Below are positions 44,307-52,447 of a stretch of 64,000 nt of DNA, one piece after another. A program made the translations under genes and the position numbers. A model generated the notes under the pieces. It did not search any database, was not told the origin of the DNA, and saw nothing but the letters and a program-made list of their open reading frames with translations. Location: NCBI GenBank assembly GCA_965234405.1, contig OZ248346.1, one strand, 5' to 3'. Positions within the stretch are counted from its first letter, which is position 1. Each line of letters begins with the position of its first letter. This stretch comes from Planktophila turicensis (lineage in GTDB: Bacteria > Actinomycetota > Actinomycetes > Nanopelagicales > Nanopelagicaceae).

Positions 44307-46934
44307 ATGGCTACGAAGAGCAATTCGACGCAAAAAAGATTGCTACTTATCGATGGCCATTCAATGGCATATCGAGCCTTCTTCGCACTTCCTGCCGAAA
44401 ACTTCACAACGGCGCAAGGTCAGCACACCAACGCAATTTATGGCTTTGCCACAATGTTGATCTCACTACTCAAGGATGAAAAGCCAACGCACGTAGCTGT
44501 CGCTTTCGATGTTTCGCGAAAGACATTTAGAACAGAGATTTTCCCAGAGTACAAAGCTAACCGAGCAAAGACCCCTGATGAGTTTCGCTCTCAGATGTCT
44601 TACTTGCATGAACTCGTAAAGGGTTTTGGCATCAACCAATTTGAAATCGAAGGCTTCGAAGCCGACGACATCATCGCAACTATTACTAAGCGCGCAGAGA
44701 AAGAGGGCGCTGAGGTTCTCATCTGTACAGGAGACCGAGACAGTTTCCAACTTGTAACTCCGCAGACGACAGTTCTCTACCCAAAGCGCGGAGTCTCTGA
44801 AATGGCGCGCATGACTCCTGATGCAGTGCAAGAGAAATACGGGATGTCACCTGATCAGTATCCTGATTTTGCAGCCTTGCGCGGAGATCCCAGTGATAAC
44901 TTGCCATCGATTCCTGGTGTCGGTGAAAAGACTGCAGCGAAGTGGGTTGTCGAATATGGCTCACTCACCGAACTTCTTGCGCAGGCCGAAAAGGTGGGCG
45001 GCAAGGTAGGAGAGTCGCTGCGAGCAAATATTGATAATGTGAAGCGAAACCGTGAACTGACTCAACTAATCCATGACGCACCCATTGATTTCACGATTGA
45101 TGCCTTGGCTTGGAGCGGTGTTACTGAATCTGACCTCACCGGGCTCTTCGAGCAACTTGAATTCCGCACTCTCAAAGATCGCCTTAAAGTTATTTCATCC
45201 GGTGCCGAAGCAGCTCCTGCAAAGAAATCAGCAAAGAGTGCCGAACCTGAATTTTCACTCTTTGGTTCAGATATTGATTCTGCCGTCATAACTGCAGATG
45301 AAGTGAGCAAGAAGATTTCAGCGCATACAGGTGCGATCTCCATTGCATACGAACTTGTCGATGATCACCTTCATCGTTATGCAGTTGCCCTCGATAAGAA
45401 GACAGCTTTTCTTATTCACTCATCTGAAATGGGGGAGTGGGCGACTACTTCATCTACCGAGAAGATCGCTCATGATGCAAAAGCAATTGCTCGCGAAAAC
45501 GGCCTCACGGGAATTACTTTCGATACAGCCCTCGCCGCGTATCTAGTGAATCCTGGTGTTCGCACACAAGAGGTAAAGGATTTACTCGAAAGGTGGGGCG
45601 ATGGAAGTCAGATTGATGAATCTTCTCCTGAGCAAGTGCTTCTCACGACCGCATGCGCACTCTTCGGACTCCGTGATTCGCTCACCAAAGAACTCTCTGA
45701 CCGCGGCTTAACAAAGCTCTATCAAGAACTTGAACTTCCCATCGCTGACTTGTTGGCGCTGATGGAGAACCGCGGAATTGCCGTAGATAAGAAGGGTCTT
45801 GAAACCCTTGCCACGTTCTTTGACGGCGAAGTTGCTCGCGAAACCAAGGCGGCACACGAGGCAGCTGGCCATGAATTTAATGTGGGTTCACCTAAGCAAC
45901 TACAGGTAGTTCTCTTTGAAGAGCTAGGCCTACCAAAGACTAAGAAGATTAAGACCGGCTACACAACAGATGCCGATGCTCTTAACTGGCTCTTTGAAAA
46001 GACATCGCACCCATTGCTCGCTTCTCTTCTTCGCATCCGAGAGACAAAGAAGCTGGCAACAACCATCGAAGGTCTGCTTGTAGAAATCCAGAAAGATAAG
46101 CGAATTCATACGCACTTTGCGCAAACTGTTGCAGCTACCGGCCGACTCTCATCGGTAGGTCCTAACCTGCAGAACATTCCCGTGCGCACAGAAGAAGGTC
46201 GCAAAATCCGCGGATGTTTTATCGCAGGTAGCGGTTATGACGCACTTCTGACCGCTGATTACAGCCAAATCGAAATGCGCATCATGGCTCATTTATCTAA
46301 TGATGCACATCTTCTGAAAGCTTTCGAATCTGGTGAAGATCTACACGCAACCGTTGCTGCTGAAGTTTTTGGCGTAAAGCCAACTGATGTCGATCCCGAA
46401 ATGCGACGTCAGATTAAGGCGATGTCCTATGGCCTTGCGTATGGGTTGAGTTCTTATGGTTTAGCTGTGCAGCTTGATTTAACGCCACCTGCAGCTCAAG
46501 ATCTGATGGATCGCTATTTCGAACGCTTTGGCGGTATCCGTGATTATCTAAAGACCGTGGTCGATGATGCGCGCAAAGTTGGATACACCGAGACTGTTAT
46601 GGGGCGCCGCCGCTACCTGCCAGATTTAATGCACGATAACCGCCAACGTCGCGAAGTCGCAGAGCGCATGGCGCTCAATGCTCCGATTCAAGGATCAGCT
46701 GCCGACATCATTAAGCAAGCGATGCTCAATGTTCAGAGCGCACTTGTCGCTGGTAAATTCACATCCCGACTCTTGCTTCAGGTGCACGATGAATTGATTC
46801 TTGAGGTAGTGAACAAGGAAATTGATGAAGTCTCAGAGCTGGTACGCCTTCAGATGGGTAAGGCTTATCCGCTTCGCGCACCACTTGATGTTTCAGTGGG
46901 AATTGGAAAGAGCTGGAACGAGGCAGCTCACTAA
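44307..46934 (+). CDS. polA: DNA polymerase I
   Basis: Repair and Okazaki-fragment polymerase, 875 residues. The N-terminal 5'-nuclease domain keeps LLLIDGHSMAYRAFFAL, FEADDIIAT and TGDRDSFQL. The middle 3'-5' exonuclease domain lacks the DxE metal motif: the place reads ISIAYELVDD, so proofreading is probably lost, as in other actinobacteria. The polymerase domain has motif A DYSQIEMRIMAHLS, motif B RRQIKAMSYGLAYG and motif C QVHDELILEV. ATG 44307 is chosen because TATGAT lies seven bases upstream; ATGs at 44295 and 44298 are alternatives. It ends in a three-base overlap with the convergent MFS gene. Confidence 0.97.
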   Translation: MATKSNSTQKRLLLIDGHSMAYRAFFALPAENFTTAQGQHTNAIYGFATMLISLLKDEKPTHVAVAFDVSRKTFRTEIFPEYKANRAKTPDEFRSQMSYLHELVKGFGINQFEIEGFEADDIIATITKRAEKEGAEVLICTGDRDSFQLVTPQTTVLYPKRGVSEMARMTPDAVQEKYGMSPDQYPDFAALRGDPSDNLPSIPGVGEKTAAKWVVEYGSLTELLAQAEKVGGKVGESLRANIDNVKRNRELTQLIHDAPIDFTIDALAWSGVTESDLTGLFEQLEFRTLKDRLKVISSGAEAAPAKKSAKSAEPEFSLFGSDIDSAVITADEVSKKISAHTGAISIAYELVDDHLHRYAVALDKKTAFLIHSSEMGEWATTSSTEKIAHDAKAIARENGLTGITFDTALAAYLVNPGVRTQEVKDLLERWGDGSQIDESSPEQVLLTTACALFGLRDSLTKELSDRGLTKLYQELELPIADLLALMENRGIAVDKKGLETLATFFDGEVARETKAAHEAAGHEFNVGSPKQLQVVLFEELGLPKTKKIKTGYTTDADALNWLFEKTSHPLLASLLRIRETKKLATTIEGLLVEIQKDKRIHTHFAQTVAATGRLSSVGPNLQNIPVRTEEGRKIRGCFIAGSGYDALLTADYSQIEMRIMAHLSNDAHLLKAFESGEDLHATVAAEVFGVKPTDVDPEMRRQIKAMSYGLAYGLSSYGLAVQLDLTPPAAQDLMDRYFERFGGIRDYLKTVVDDARKVGYTETVMGRRRYLPDLMHDNRQRREVAERMALNAPIQGSAADIIKQAMLNVQSALVAGKFTSRLLLQVHDELILEVVNKEIDEVSELVRLQMGKAYPLRAPLDVSVGIGKSWNEAAH

Positions 46935-48157
46935 CTTGTAGTCGGAGAGTTATCTTTCATTGCTTCAAGATCTTCCTCATCGGTTGGAATTCGATCTGCT
47001 GCCACAAGTCGTGATTTACCGATTGCAAGGATGATGTAACCGATTCCGATACATGCTGTGGTGATGCAGAGCGCAATTGTCGGCGAGAGATGTTCTGAGA
47101 TAACTCCGCCCGCAGCGGATCCGATAGACATCAAAGTACCTTCGACAGTCCAGAGCCAACCCATCATGGCAGTTGGTGAACCCTTAGGTCTGATTGCTTC
47201 CATCACTTCCCAATAGAAGACCATGATCGCTCCACCAAGAAGACCTAGTAGCGCGGCAGCGATAATCATTGACCAACCTGGATATGACAGAGCCATTGGA
47301 ATCGATGCAAAGAACCAAATGCCATATGTGCGTCGCATCGCGCGCAGCGAAGATGTTCGCTTAGAAACGAGGCCCGCAAGAAGACCACCCAAAATGTTTG
47401 CAACTCCCATTGATGTAAAGATCCACGCGGTCAGATGCGGGACCTTCTCAATAGTTGTAAAGGCTGGTACTGCAACATCGAAGACGCCCCAACCGAAGCC
47501 AAGGAAGCACCCTTCAATCATTAAGAGTTGAAGCGGCTTATGGCGCCATAGCGGTTGGTAATCCGCAGACTTCTTCTCAGGAACCCAACTGCGTGAAACT
47601 TTTGTAAGAGCGAGTGCGCCTCCGCCGAGCAACATCAAACCACCAACAATATTTAACGGAAGTGATGGATTGGATGAGAGCGCCAATGACGTCGCAACAA
47701 CAGGACCAACAACACCAGCAGCGCTCATGATTGCTGTATCCATTGCATATGCAGTGCGAAGGAAATCTTCAGGAACAACTATTTTCCACAATGGGCGAAC
47801 AGATAAATTAATTGGGGGAGCGCTTAGCCCCATGACAAATGCGAGGATCAACATCCATGATTTTGACTCCACTGCGTTGAGAGCAAATGCCATGCCAGCA
47901 TAAGTAGGAACCATGATGCGAAGTGGCCACGTTTGACCGTACTTATCCATAATCGATCCGCGAATTCCTGCGGTAAAAGATCCGGCTGCAGCATTTAATC
48001 CAATGGCAATTCCTGCGAAGGCAACGGAGTCTGTTGATTGTTCAGCTTTAAAGAAGATCGACAATCCGACCATTCCATAAGCAACTCGAGCAGGAAAACA
48101 AGCGATGAGCAGGGTCCAAACATTAGGAATCCCGAATAACTCGATATAGCGCTTCAT
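46931..48157 (-). CDS. MFS transporter of unknown substrate
   Basis: Major facilitator of 408 residues with about twelve hydrophobic segments and the loop GSIMDKYGQTWPLR between helices 2 and 3, a variant of the MFS motif A (here DKYGQTWPLR). The C-terminal tail is hydrophilic and acidic (TDEEDLEAMKDN). No substrate motif is recognisable. In Streptomyces and relatives an MFS gene also stands near polA and rpsA, which suggests conservation rather than recent gain. Its stop overlaps the polA stop; on its 5' side the divergent rpsA begins 148 bases away. Confidence 0.85.
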   Translation of the reverse strand: MKRYIELFGIPNVWTLLIACFPARVAYGMVGLSIFFKAEQSTDSVAFAGIAIGLNAAAGSFTAGIRGSIMDKYGQTWPLRIMVPTYAGMAFALNAVESKSWMLILAFVMGLSAPPINLSVRPLWKIVVPEDFLRTAYAMDTAIMSAAGVVGPVVATSLALSSNPSLPLNIVGGLMLLGGGALALTKVSRSWVPEKKSADYQPLWRHKPLQLLMIEGCFLGFGWGVFDVAVPAFTTIEKVPHLTAWIFTSMGVANILGGLLAGLVSKRTSSLRAMRRTYGIWFFASIPMALSYPGWSMIIAAALLGLLGGAIMVFYWEVMEAIRPKGSPTAMMGWLWTVEGTLMSIGSAAGGVISEHLSPTIALCITTACIGIGYIILAIGKSRLVAADRIPTDEEDLEAMKDNSPTTS

Positions 48158-48201
48158 TTGCCTGCAATTCTATTGGGTAGGCCATCTTTCTAAGCGAGGA
48201 T

Positions 48202-48305
48202 TTGCCTGTAAATCACCCCCGCCCGTACTCTTACGCTCCTGATAATTCATTATCGGGAAAATTTCATAGTCCTATCCCTACTACTTTCTATCCCTACGGA
48301 GCATC
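48202..48305 (+). promoter_or_regulatory. rpsA promoter and 5' stem-loop
   Basis: Boxes TTGCCT (48202-48207) and TACTCT (48226-48231) with an 18-base spacer predict a start near 48238. There the stem-loop CCTGATAA-TTCA-TTATCGGG (48238-48257) would form the very 5' end of the transcript. GGAG at 48298-48301 precedes the TTG start. The -10 box and spacer match those proposed for livK. Confidence 0.5.
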
Positions 48306-49637
48306 TTGACTACACAAATTGCAGTAAATGACATTGGATCAGCAGAAGATTTTCTAGCCGCAATCGAAGGCACAATCAGAAATTTCAGTGACGGAGACCT
48401 CGTCATTGGCACAGTCGTTCAAATTGATCGCGAAGAAGTACTCCTAGACGTCGGTTACAAGACCGAAGGCGTAATTCCATCACGCGAACTCTCTATCCGC
48501 CACGATGCAGATCCAAATGACATCGTAAAAGTTGGAGATAAAGTCGAAGCTCTTGTTCTTCAGAAGGAAGATAAAGAAGGCCGCCTCATCCTTTCTAAGA
48601 AGCGTGCTCAGTACGAGCGTGCGTGGGGAGAGATCGAAGGCAAGAAGGAACGCGACGAAGTTGTCGTCGGCACAGTTATTGAAGTTGTTAAGGGCGGACT
48701 CATCGTCGACATCGGATTGCGCGGCTTCTTGCCAGCTTCCCTCGTCGAAATGCGTCGCGTTCGTGACCTCACTCCTTACATCGGTAAGCAGGTTGAGGCT
48801 CGCATCATCGAGCTCGACAAGAATCGCAACAACGTTGTGCTTTCACGTCGTGCATTCCTTGAGCAGACACAGTCACAGTCACGCACTGAATTCCTTAACC
48901 AGCTCCAAAAGGGTCAGGTTCGTACAGGCGTTGTCTCATCAATCGTTAACTTCGGTGCATTCGTTGACCTTGGTGGCGTAGATGGTCTCGTTCACGTTTC
49001 AGAGCTTTCATGGAAGCACATCGATCACCCAGGTGAAGTTGTTGAAGTTGGCGATGAAGTAACAGTCGAAGTTCTCGAAGTCGATTTCGAACGCGAGCGT
49101 GTTTCTCTCTCACTCAAGGCGACACAAGAAGATCCATGGCAAGCATTTGCACGCACACACACAATTAACACTGTTGTGCCAGGCGTCGTAACAAAGCTTG
49201 TTCCATTCGGTGCATTCATCCGTGTTCACGAAGGAATTGAAGGCCTCGTTCACATCTCAGAGTTGGCAGAACGCCACGTTGAGATTCCAGAGCAGGTTGT
49301 TGCAGTAGATGACGAACTCTTCGTCAAGATCATCGATATCGATCTTGAGCGTCGCCGCATCTCACTCTCATTGAAGCAAGCTAATGAAGGAACTGAAGTT
49401 GAGATCGAAGCATTCGATCCAACACAGTACGGAATGGCTGCTCGCTACGATGCTGAAGGAAACTTCATCTATCCAGAAGGTTTCGATCCTGATACACAGG
49501 AATGGAAGCCAGGCTTCGATGCACAGCGCGAAGAGTGGGAGCGTCAGTACGCTGTTGCTCAAGAGCGCTTCATGGCACATAAGAAGCAGAAGGCAGAAGC
49601 AAAGGCAGCTGAAGAAGCAGCTGTTGTAGCTGAATAA
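48306..49637 (+). CDS. rpsA: 30S ribosomal protein S1
   Basis: RNA-binding ribosomal protein of 443 residues with four S1 domains, beginning about residues 36 (LVIGTVVQIDREEVLLDVGYK, seen as GTVVQIDREEVLLDVG), 120 (GTVIEVVKGGLIVDIG), 205 (GVVSSIVNFGAFVDLGG) and 290 (GVVTKLVPFGAFIRVHEG). The C-terminus is an acidic/Lys-rich tail. Four domains is the normal actinobacterial form. The start is TTG with GGAG four bases upstream. Codon bias is strong. A clear intrinsic terminator follows. Confidence 0.96.
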   Translation: MTTQIAVNDIGSAEDFLAAIEGTIRNFSDGDLVIGTVVQIDREEVLLDVGYKTEGVIPSRELSIRHDADPNDIVKVGDKVEALVLQKEDKEGRLILSKKRAQYERAWGEIEGKKERDEVVVGTVIEVVKGGLIVDIGLRGFLPASLVEMRRVRDLTPYIGKQVEARIIELDKNRNNVVLSRRAFLEQTQSQSRTEFLNQLQKGQVRTGVVSSIVNFGAFVDLGGVDGLVHVSELSWKHIDHPGEVVEVGDEVTVEVLEVDFERERVSLSLKATQEDPWQAFARTHTINTVVPGVVTKLVPFGAFIRVHEGIEGLVHISELAERHVEIPEQVVAVDDELFVKIIDIDLERRRISLSLKQANEGTEVEIEAFDPTQYGMAARYDAEGNFIYPEGFDPDTQEWKPGFDAQREEWERQYAVAQERFMAHKKQKAEAKAAEEAAVVAE

Positions 49638-49648
49638 GTAATTAACGA

Positions 49649-49718
49649 AGAGGGACTCATACGGGTCGCGAGCTGCTCCTTAACCTCGCTTACCCCGCAT
49701 GAGTCCCTCTTTATTTTT
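49649..49718 (+). terminator. Intrinsic terminator of rpsA
   Basis: Stem AGAGGGACTCAT (49649-49660) with ATGAGTCCCTCT (49699-49710), extended by CGGG/CCCG, followed by TTATTTTT. The upper loop is about 28 bases long. This is the clearest free-standing terminator of the window. Confidence 0.85.
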
Positions 49719-49758
49719 CCCTCTGCGCTAAATGAATTACTTCTTCGGCTGCCGAAGG

Positions 49759-49770
49759 TAGGGTAAGTAC
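49759..49770 (+). promoter_or_regulatory. Candidate -10 element for leaderless coaE
   Basis: TAGGGT at 49759-49764, six bases, then the coaE ATG. As a terminator lies just upstream, a promoter here is required. Confidence 0.5.
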
Positions 49771-50367
49771 ATGTTGGTGGTGGGGCTTACTGGTGGAATC
49801 GGTGCAGGTAAATCAACTGTCGCCGAACTCTTCGCTCGTTTAGGTGCGCTGGTTATTGATGCCGATCAACTTGCACGTATGGCAATTGAACGCGGAACTG
49901 ACGGATTTGCAGATGTCATGCTCCGCTTCGGTGAAGAAGTAATCATCAATGGCGATATTGATCGTAAGAAGTTAGCTGAGATTGTCTTTAGCGATGAGCA
50001 AGCACGTAAAGATCTTGAGGCGATTATCCATCCGCGGGTACAAGCGCTCTTTGCTGAGGCCGTTGCCGATTTAGACCACGATGACATTTTGATTTATGAA
50101 ATTCCGCTCCTTGTTGAGACCGGTGCGGCTGAAAAATTCGACTATGTCATCACAGTTGAGTCCAAGATTGAACTCCGTAAGGCACGGCTTCTGAAGAAGG
50201 GCCTTTACATCTCTCAGATTGAAAAGCGAATGGCTTCACAGGCATCCGAGGAAGCTCGCACTGCGGTTGCCGATTCGGTAATTCGTAACGATGGCGACGA
50301 GGATTCCTTGCTCAGACAGGTCGAAAATCTCTGGGAGAGCGTTCTCGTTCCGCAATCGCTAGGCTAA
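49771..50367 (+). CDS. coaE: Dephospho-CoA kinase
   Basis: Last enzyme of coenzyme A synthesis. The 198-residue protein is a P-loop kinase with GLTGGIGAGKSTVAELF (P-loop GGIGAGKS at about 8-15), LVIDADQLAR, and IYEIPLLVE with the lid region following. Many actinobacterial CoaE proteins carry an extra C-terminal UPF0157 domain; this one is the short single-domain form. It follows the rpsA terminator, with TAGGGT six bases before its ATG. Confidence 0.94.
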   Translation: MLVVGLTGGIGAGKSTVAELFARLGALVIDADQLARMAIERGTDGFADVMLRFGEEVIINGDIDRKKLAEIVFSDEQARKDLEAIIHPRVQALFAEAVADLDHDDILIYEIPLLVETGAAEKFDYVITVESKIELRKARLLKKGLYISQIEKRMASQASEEARTAVADSVIRNDGDEDSLLRQVENLWESVLVPQSLG

Positions 50368-50371
50368 CCAC
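50360..50371 (+). promoter_or_regulatory. Candidate -10 element for leaderless uvrB
   Basis: TAGGCT at 50360-50365 inside the last codons of coaE, six bases before the GTG of uvrB. No ribosome site is visible. Confidence 0.45.
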
Positions 50372-52447
50372 GTGCGCCCAGTAACCGATTTACAGCGAAA
50401 AGTCGCACCCTTTCAAGTCATCAGCGATTACGTTCCGGCCGGAGATCAGCCCGCTGCAATTGAAGAGATCACGCGCCGCATCAATGCCGGCGAACAAGAT
50501 GTTGTTCTCTTAGGAGCAACAGGTACTGGAAAGTCTGCAACAACTGCATGGTTGATTGAACGTCTGCAGCGCCCCACGTTGGTGCTGGCTCCTAACAAGA
50601 CTCTTGCTGCTCAGCTTGCAACCGAGTTCCGCGAACTTCTTCCTAACAACGCTGTCGAATACTTCGTCTCGTATTACGACTATTACCAACCCGAAGCCTA
50701 CGTTCCACAGACCGATACCTTTATCGAGAAGGACTCCAGCGTCAACGATGAGGTCGAGCGTCTTCGTCACTCTGCCACCAACTCACTTCTCACGCGTCGC
50801 GATGTCATCGTTGTCGCAACCGTCTCGTGTATTTATGGTCTTGGAACCCCGCAGGAGTACATCGATCGCATGATCCGCCTCAAAGTTGGCGATGAAATCG
50901 AACGAAATGCTCTCTTACGTAAATTTGTTGATGTTCAGTACAAACGAAACGATATGGCTTTCGAGCGCGGAACATTCCGTGTCCGTGGAGATACCGTCGA
51001 AATCATTCCGATGTATGAAGAGCTCGCCGTTCGTATCGAGATGTTTGGCGATGAAATCGAGAAAATCATGACACTCAATCCGCTCACCGGTGAAATTGTG
51101 CGTGATGAAGAAGAGATTTACATCTTCCCAGCTACCCACTACGCAGCAGGTCCTGAAACCATGAAGCGTGCAATGAGCGATATTGAAGATGAACTTCAGA
51201 TTCAACTCAATCTCTTCAAAAAGCAAGGGAAGTTGCTAGAAGAACAGCGCCTTCGTATGCGCACGACCTTCGACCTCGAAATGATGCAGCAACTGGGATT
51301 CTGTTCAGGGATCGAGAATTACTCACGGCATCTCGATGGTCGTGAACCGGGGTCAGCACCTAACTGCCTGCTCGATTACTTCCCAGAAGATTTCCTTGTC
51401 GTCATCGATGAAAGCCACGTCACCGTTCCACAGATCGGTGCGATGTTTGAAGGCGATTCAGCACGTAAGCGCACACTTGTTGAACATGGTTTCCGCTTAC
51501 CAAGCGCGCTCGATAACCGACCACTGAAGTGGCCTGAATTTCTTGAGCGCACTGGCCAAACTATTTATCTCTCAGCTACGCCTGGAAAGTACGAGATGGC
51601 GAAAGTAGATGGAGATGTTGTCGAGCAAGTAATTCGCCCTACAGGTCTGGTCGATCCACAAATCGTTATCAAACCAATTAAGGGTCAAATCGATGACCTC
51701 TTGCATGAGATCAATATTCGCGCCGAGCGCAATGAACGCGTTCTTGTCACAACGCTTACCAAAAAGATGTCAGAAGATCTCACCGATTACCTTCAAGAGA
51801 AGGGTGTGCGAGTTCGCTATCTACACTCAGAAGTAGACACCCTTCGCCGCGTCGAACTTCTGCGTGAACTTCGCAGTGGTGAATACGACGTTCTTATCGG
51901 TATCAACTTGCTCCGTGAAGGACTCGATCTTCCTGAAGTTTCTCTTGTTGCGATTCTCGATGCAGATAAAGAAGGCTTCTTGCGTTCTGCCACATCTCTC
52001 ATTCAGACCATCGGTCGAGCTGCTCGAAATGTTTCGGGTGAAGTTCATATGTATGCCGACAATATGACCGCATCCATGACTAAGGCGATTGATGAGACCA
52101 ACCGCCGCCGCGCAAAGCAGGTCGCCTATAACCTTGAACGAGGTGTCGATCCTCAACCGCTACGTAAAAAGATTTCAGATATCACCGATCTCATCGCACA
52201 AGAGAGCGATGACACAGATGACATCATGGCCGCGCTCAAGGGAAAGAAATCCAGCTCCGCTCTTCCGTTCTCTTCGAAGCCAACCGACTCCATGCCGCGC
52301 CAAGAACTCATTGCGTTGATAGGCTCCCTCACCGAGCAGATGCGTGGCGCCGCTGATGAACTTCAATTTGAACTCGCAGCGCGCTTGCGTGATGAACTGA
52401 AAGATTTAAAGCGCGAACTTCGCGGAATGGATGAGGCTGGCACATGA
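50372..52447 (+). CDS. uvrB: Excinuclease ABC subunit B
   Basis: Damage-verifying helicase-like subunit of nucleotide excision repair. The 691 residues have Walker A GATGTGKSAT (about 47-56), the beta-hairpin region YYDYYQPEAYVPQ, VVIDESHVTVPQ, QTIGRAARN and, at the C-terminus, a UVR motif (ELAARLRDELKDL) that contacts UvrC. The start is GTG, five bases after coaE. It overlaps uvrA by four bases (ATGA), so UvrB and UvrA are translationally coupled. Confidence 0.98.
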   Translation: MRPVTDLQRKVAPFQVISDYVPAGDQPAAIEEITRRINAGEQDVVLLGATGTGKSATTAWLIERLQRPTLVLAPNKTLAAQLATEFRELLPNNAVEYFVSYYDYYQPEAYVPQTDTFIEKDSSVNDEVERLRHSATNSLLTRRDVIVVATVSCIYGLGTPQEYIDRMIRLKVGDEIERNALLRKFVDVQYKRNDMAFERGTFRVRGDTVEIIPMYEELAVRIEMFGDEIEKIMTLNPLTGEIVRDEEEIYIFPATHYAAGPETMKRAMSDIEDELQIQLNLFKKQGKLLEEQRLRMRTTFDLEMMQQLGFCSGIENYSRHLDGREPGSAPNCLLDYFPEDFLVVIDESHVTVPQIGAMFEGDSARKRTLVEHGFRLPSALDNRPLKWPEFLERTGQTIYLSATPGKYEMAKVDGDVVEQVIRPTGLVDPQIVIKPIKGQIDDLLHEINIRAERNERVLVTTLTKKMSEDLTDYLQEKGVRVRYLHSEVDTLRRVELLRELRSGEYDVLIGINLLREGLDLPEVSLVAILDADKEGFLRSATSLIQTIGRAARNVSGEVHMYADNMTASMTKAIDETNRRRAKQVAYNLERGVDPQPLRKKISDITDLIAQESDDTDDIMAALKGKKSSSALPFSSKPTDSMPRQELIALIGSLTEQMRGAADELQFELAARLRDELKDLKRELRGMDEAGT

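Noticed and set aside
44276..44407. N-terminal extension of the thioesterase frame to 44407
   Set aside because: It would overlap polA by 100 bases and adds no hotdog-domain sequence; MTEPDYL at 44275 fits the family start.
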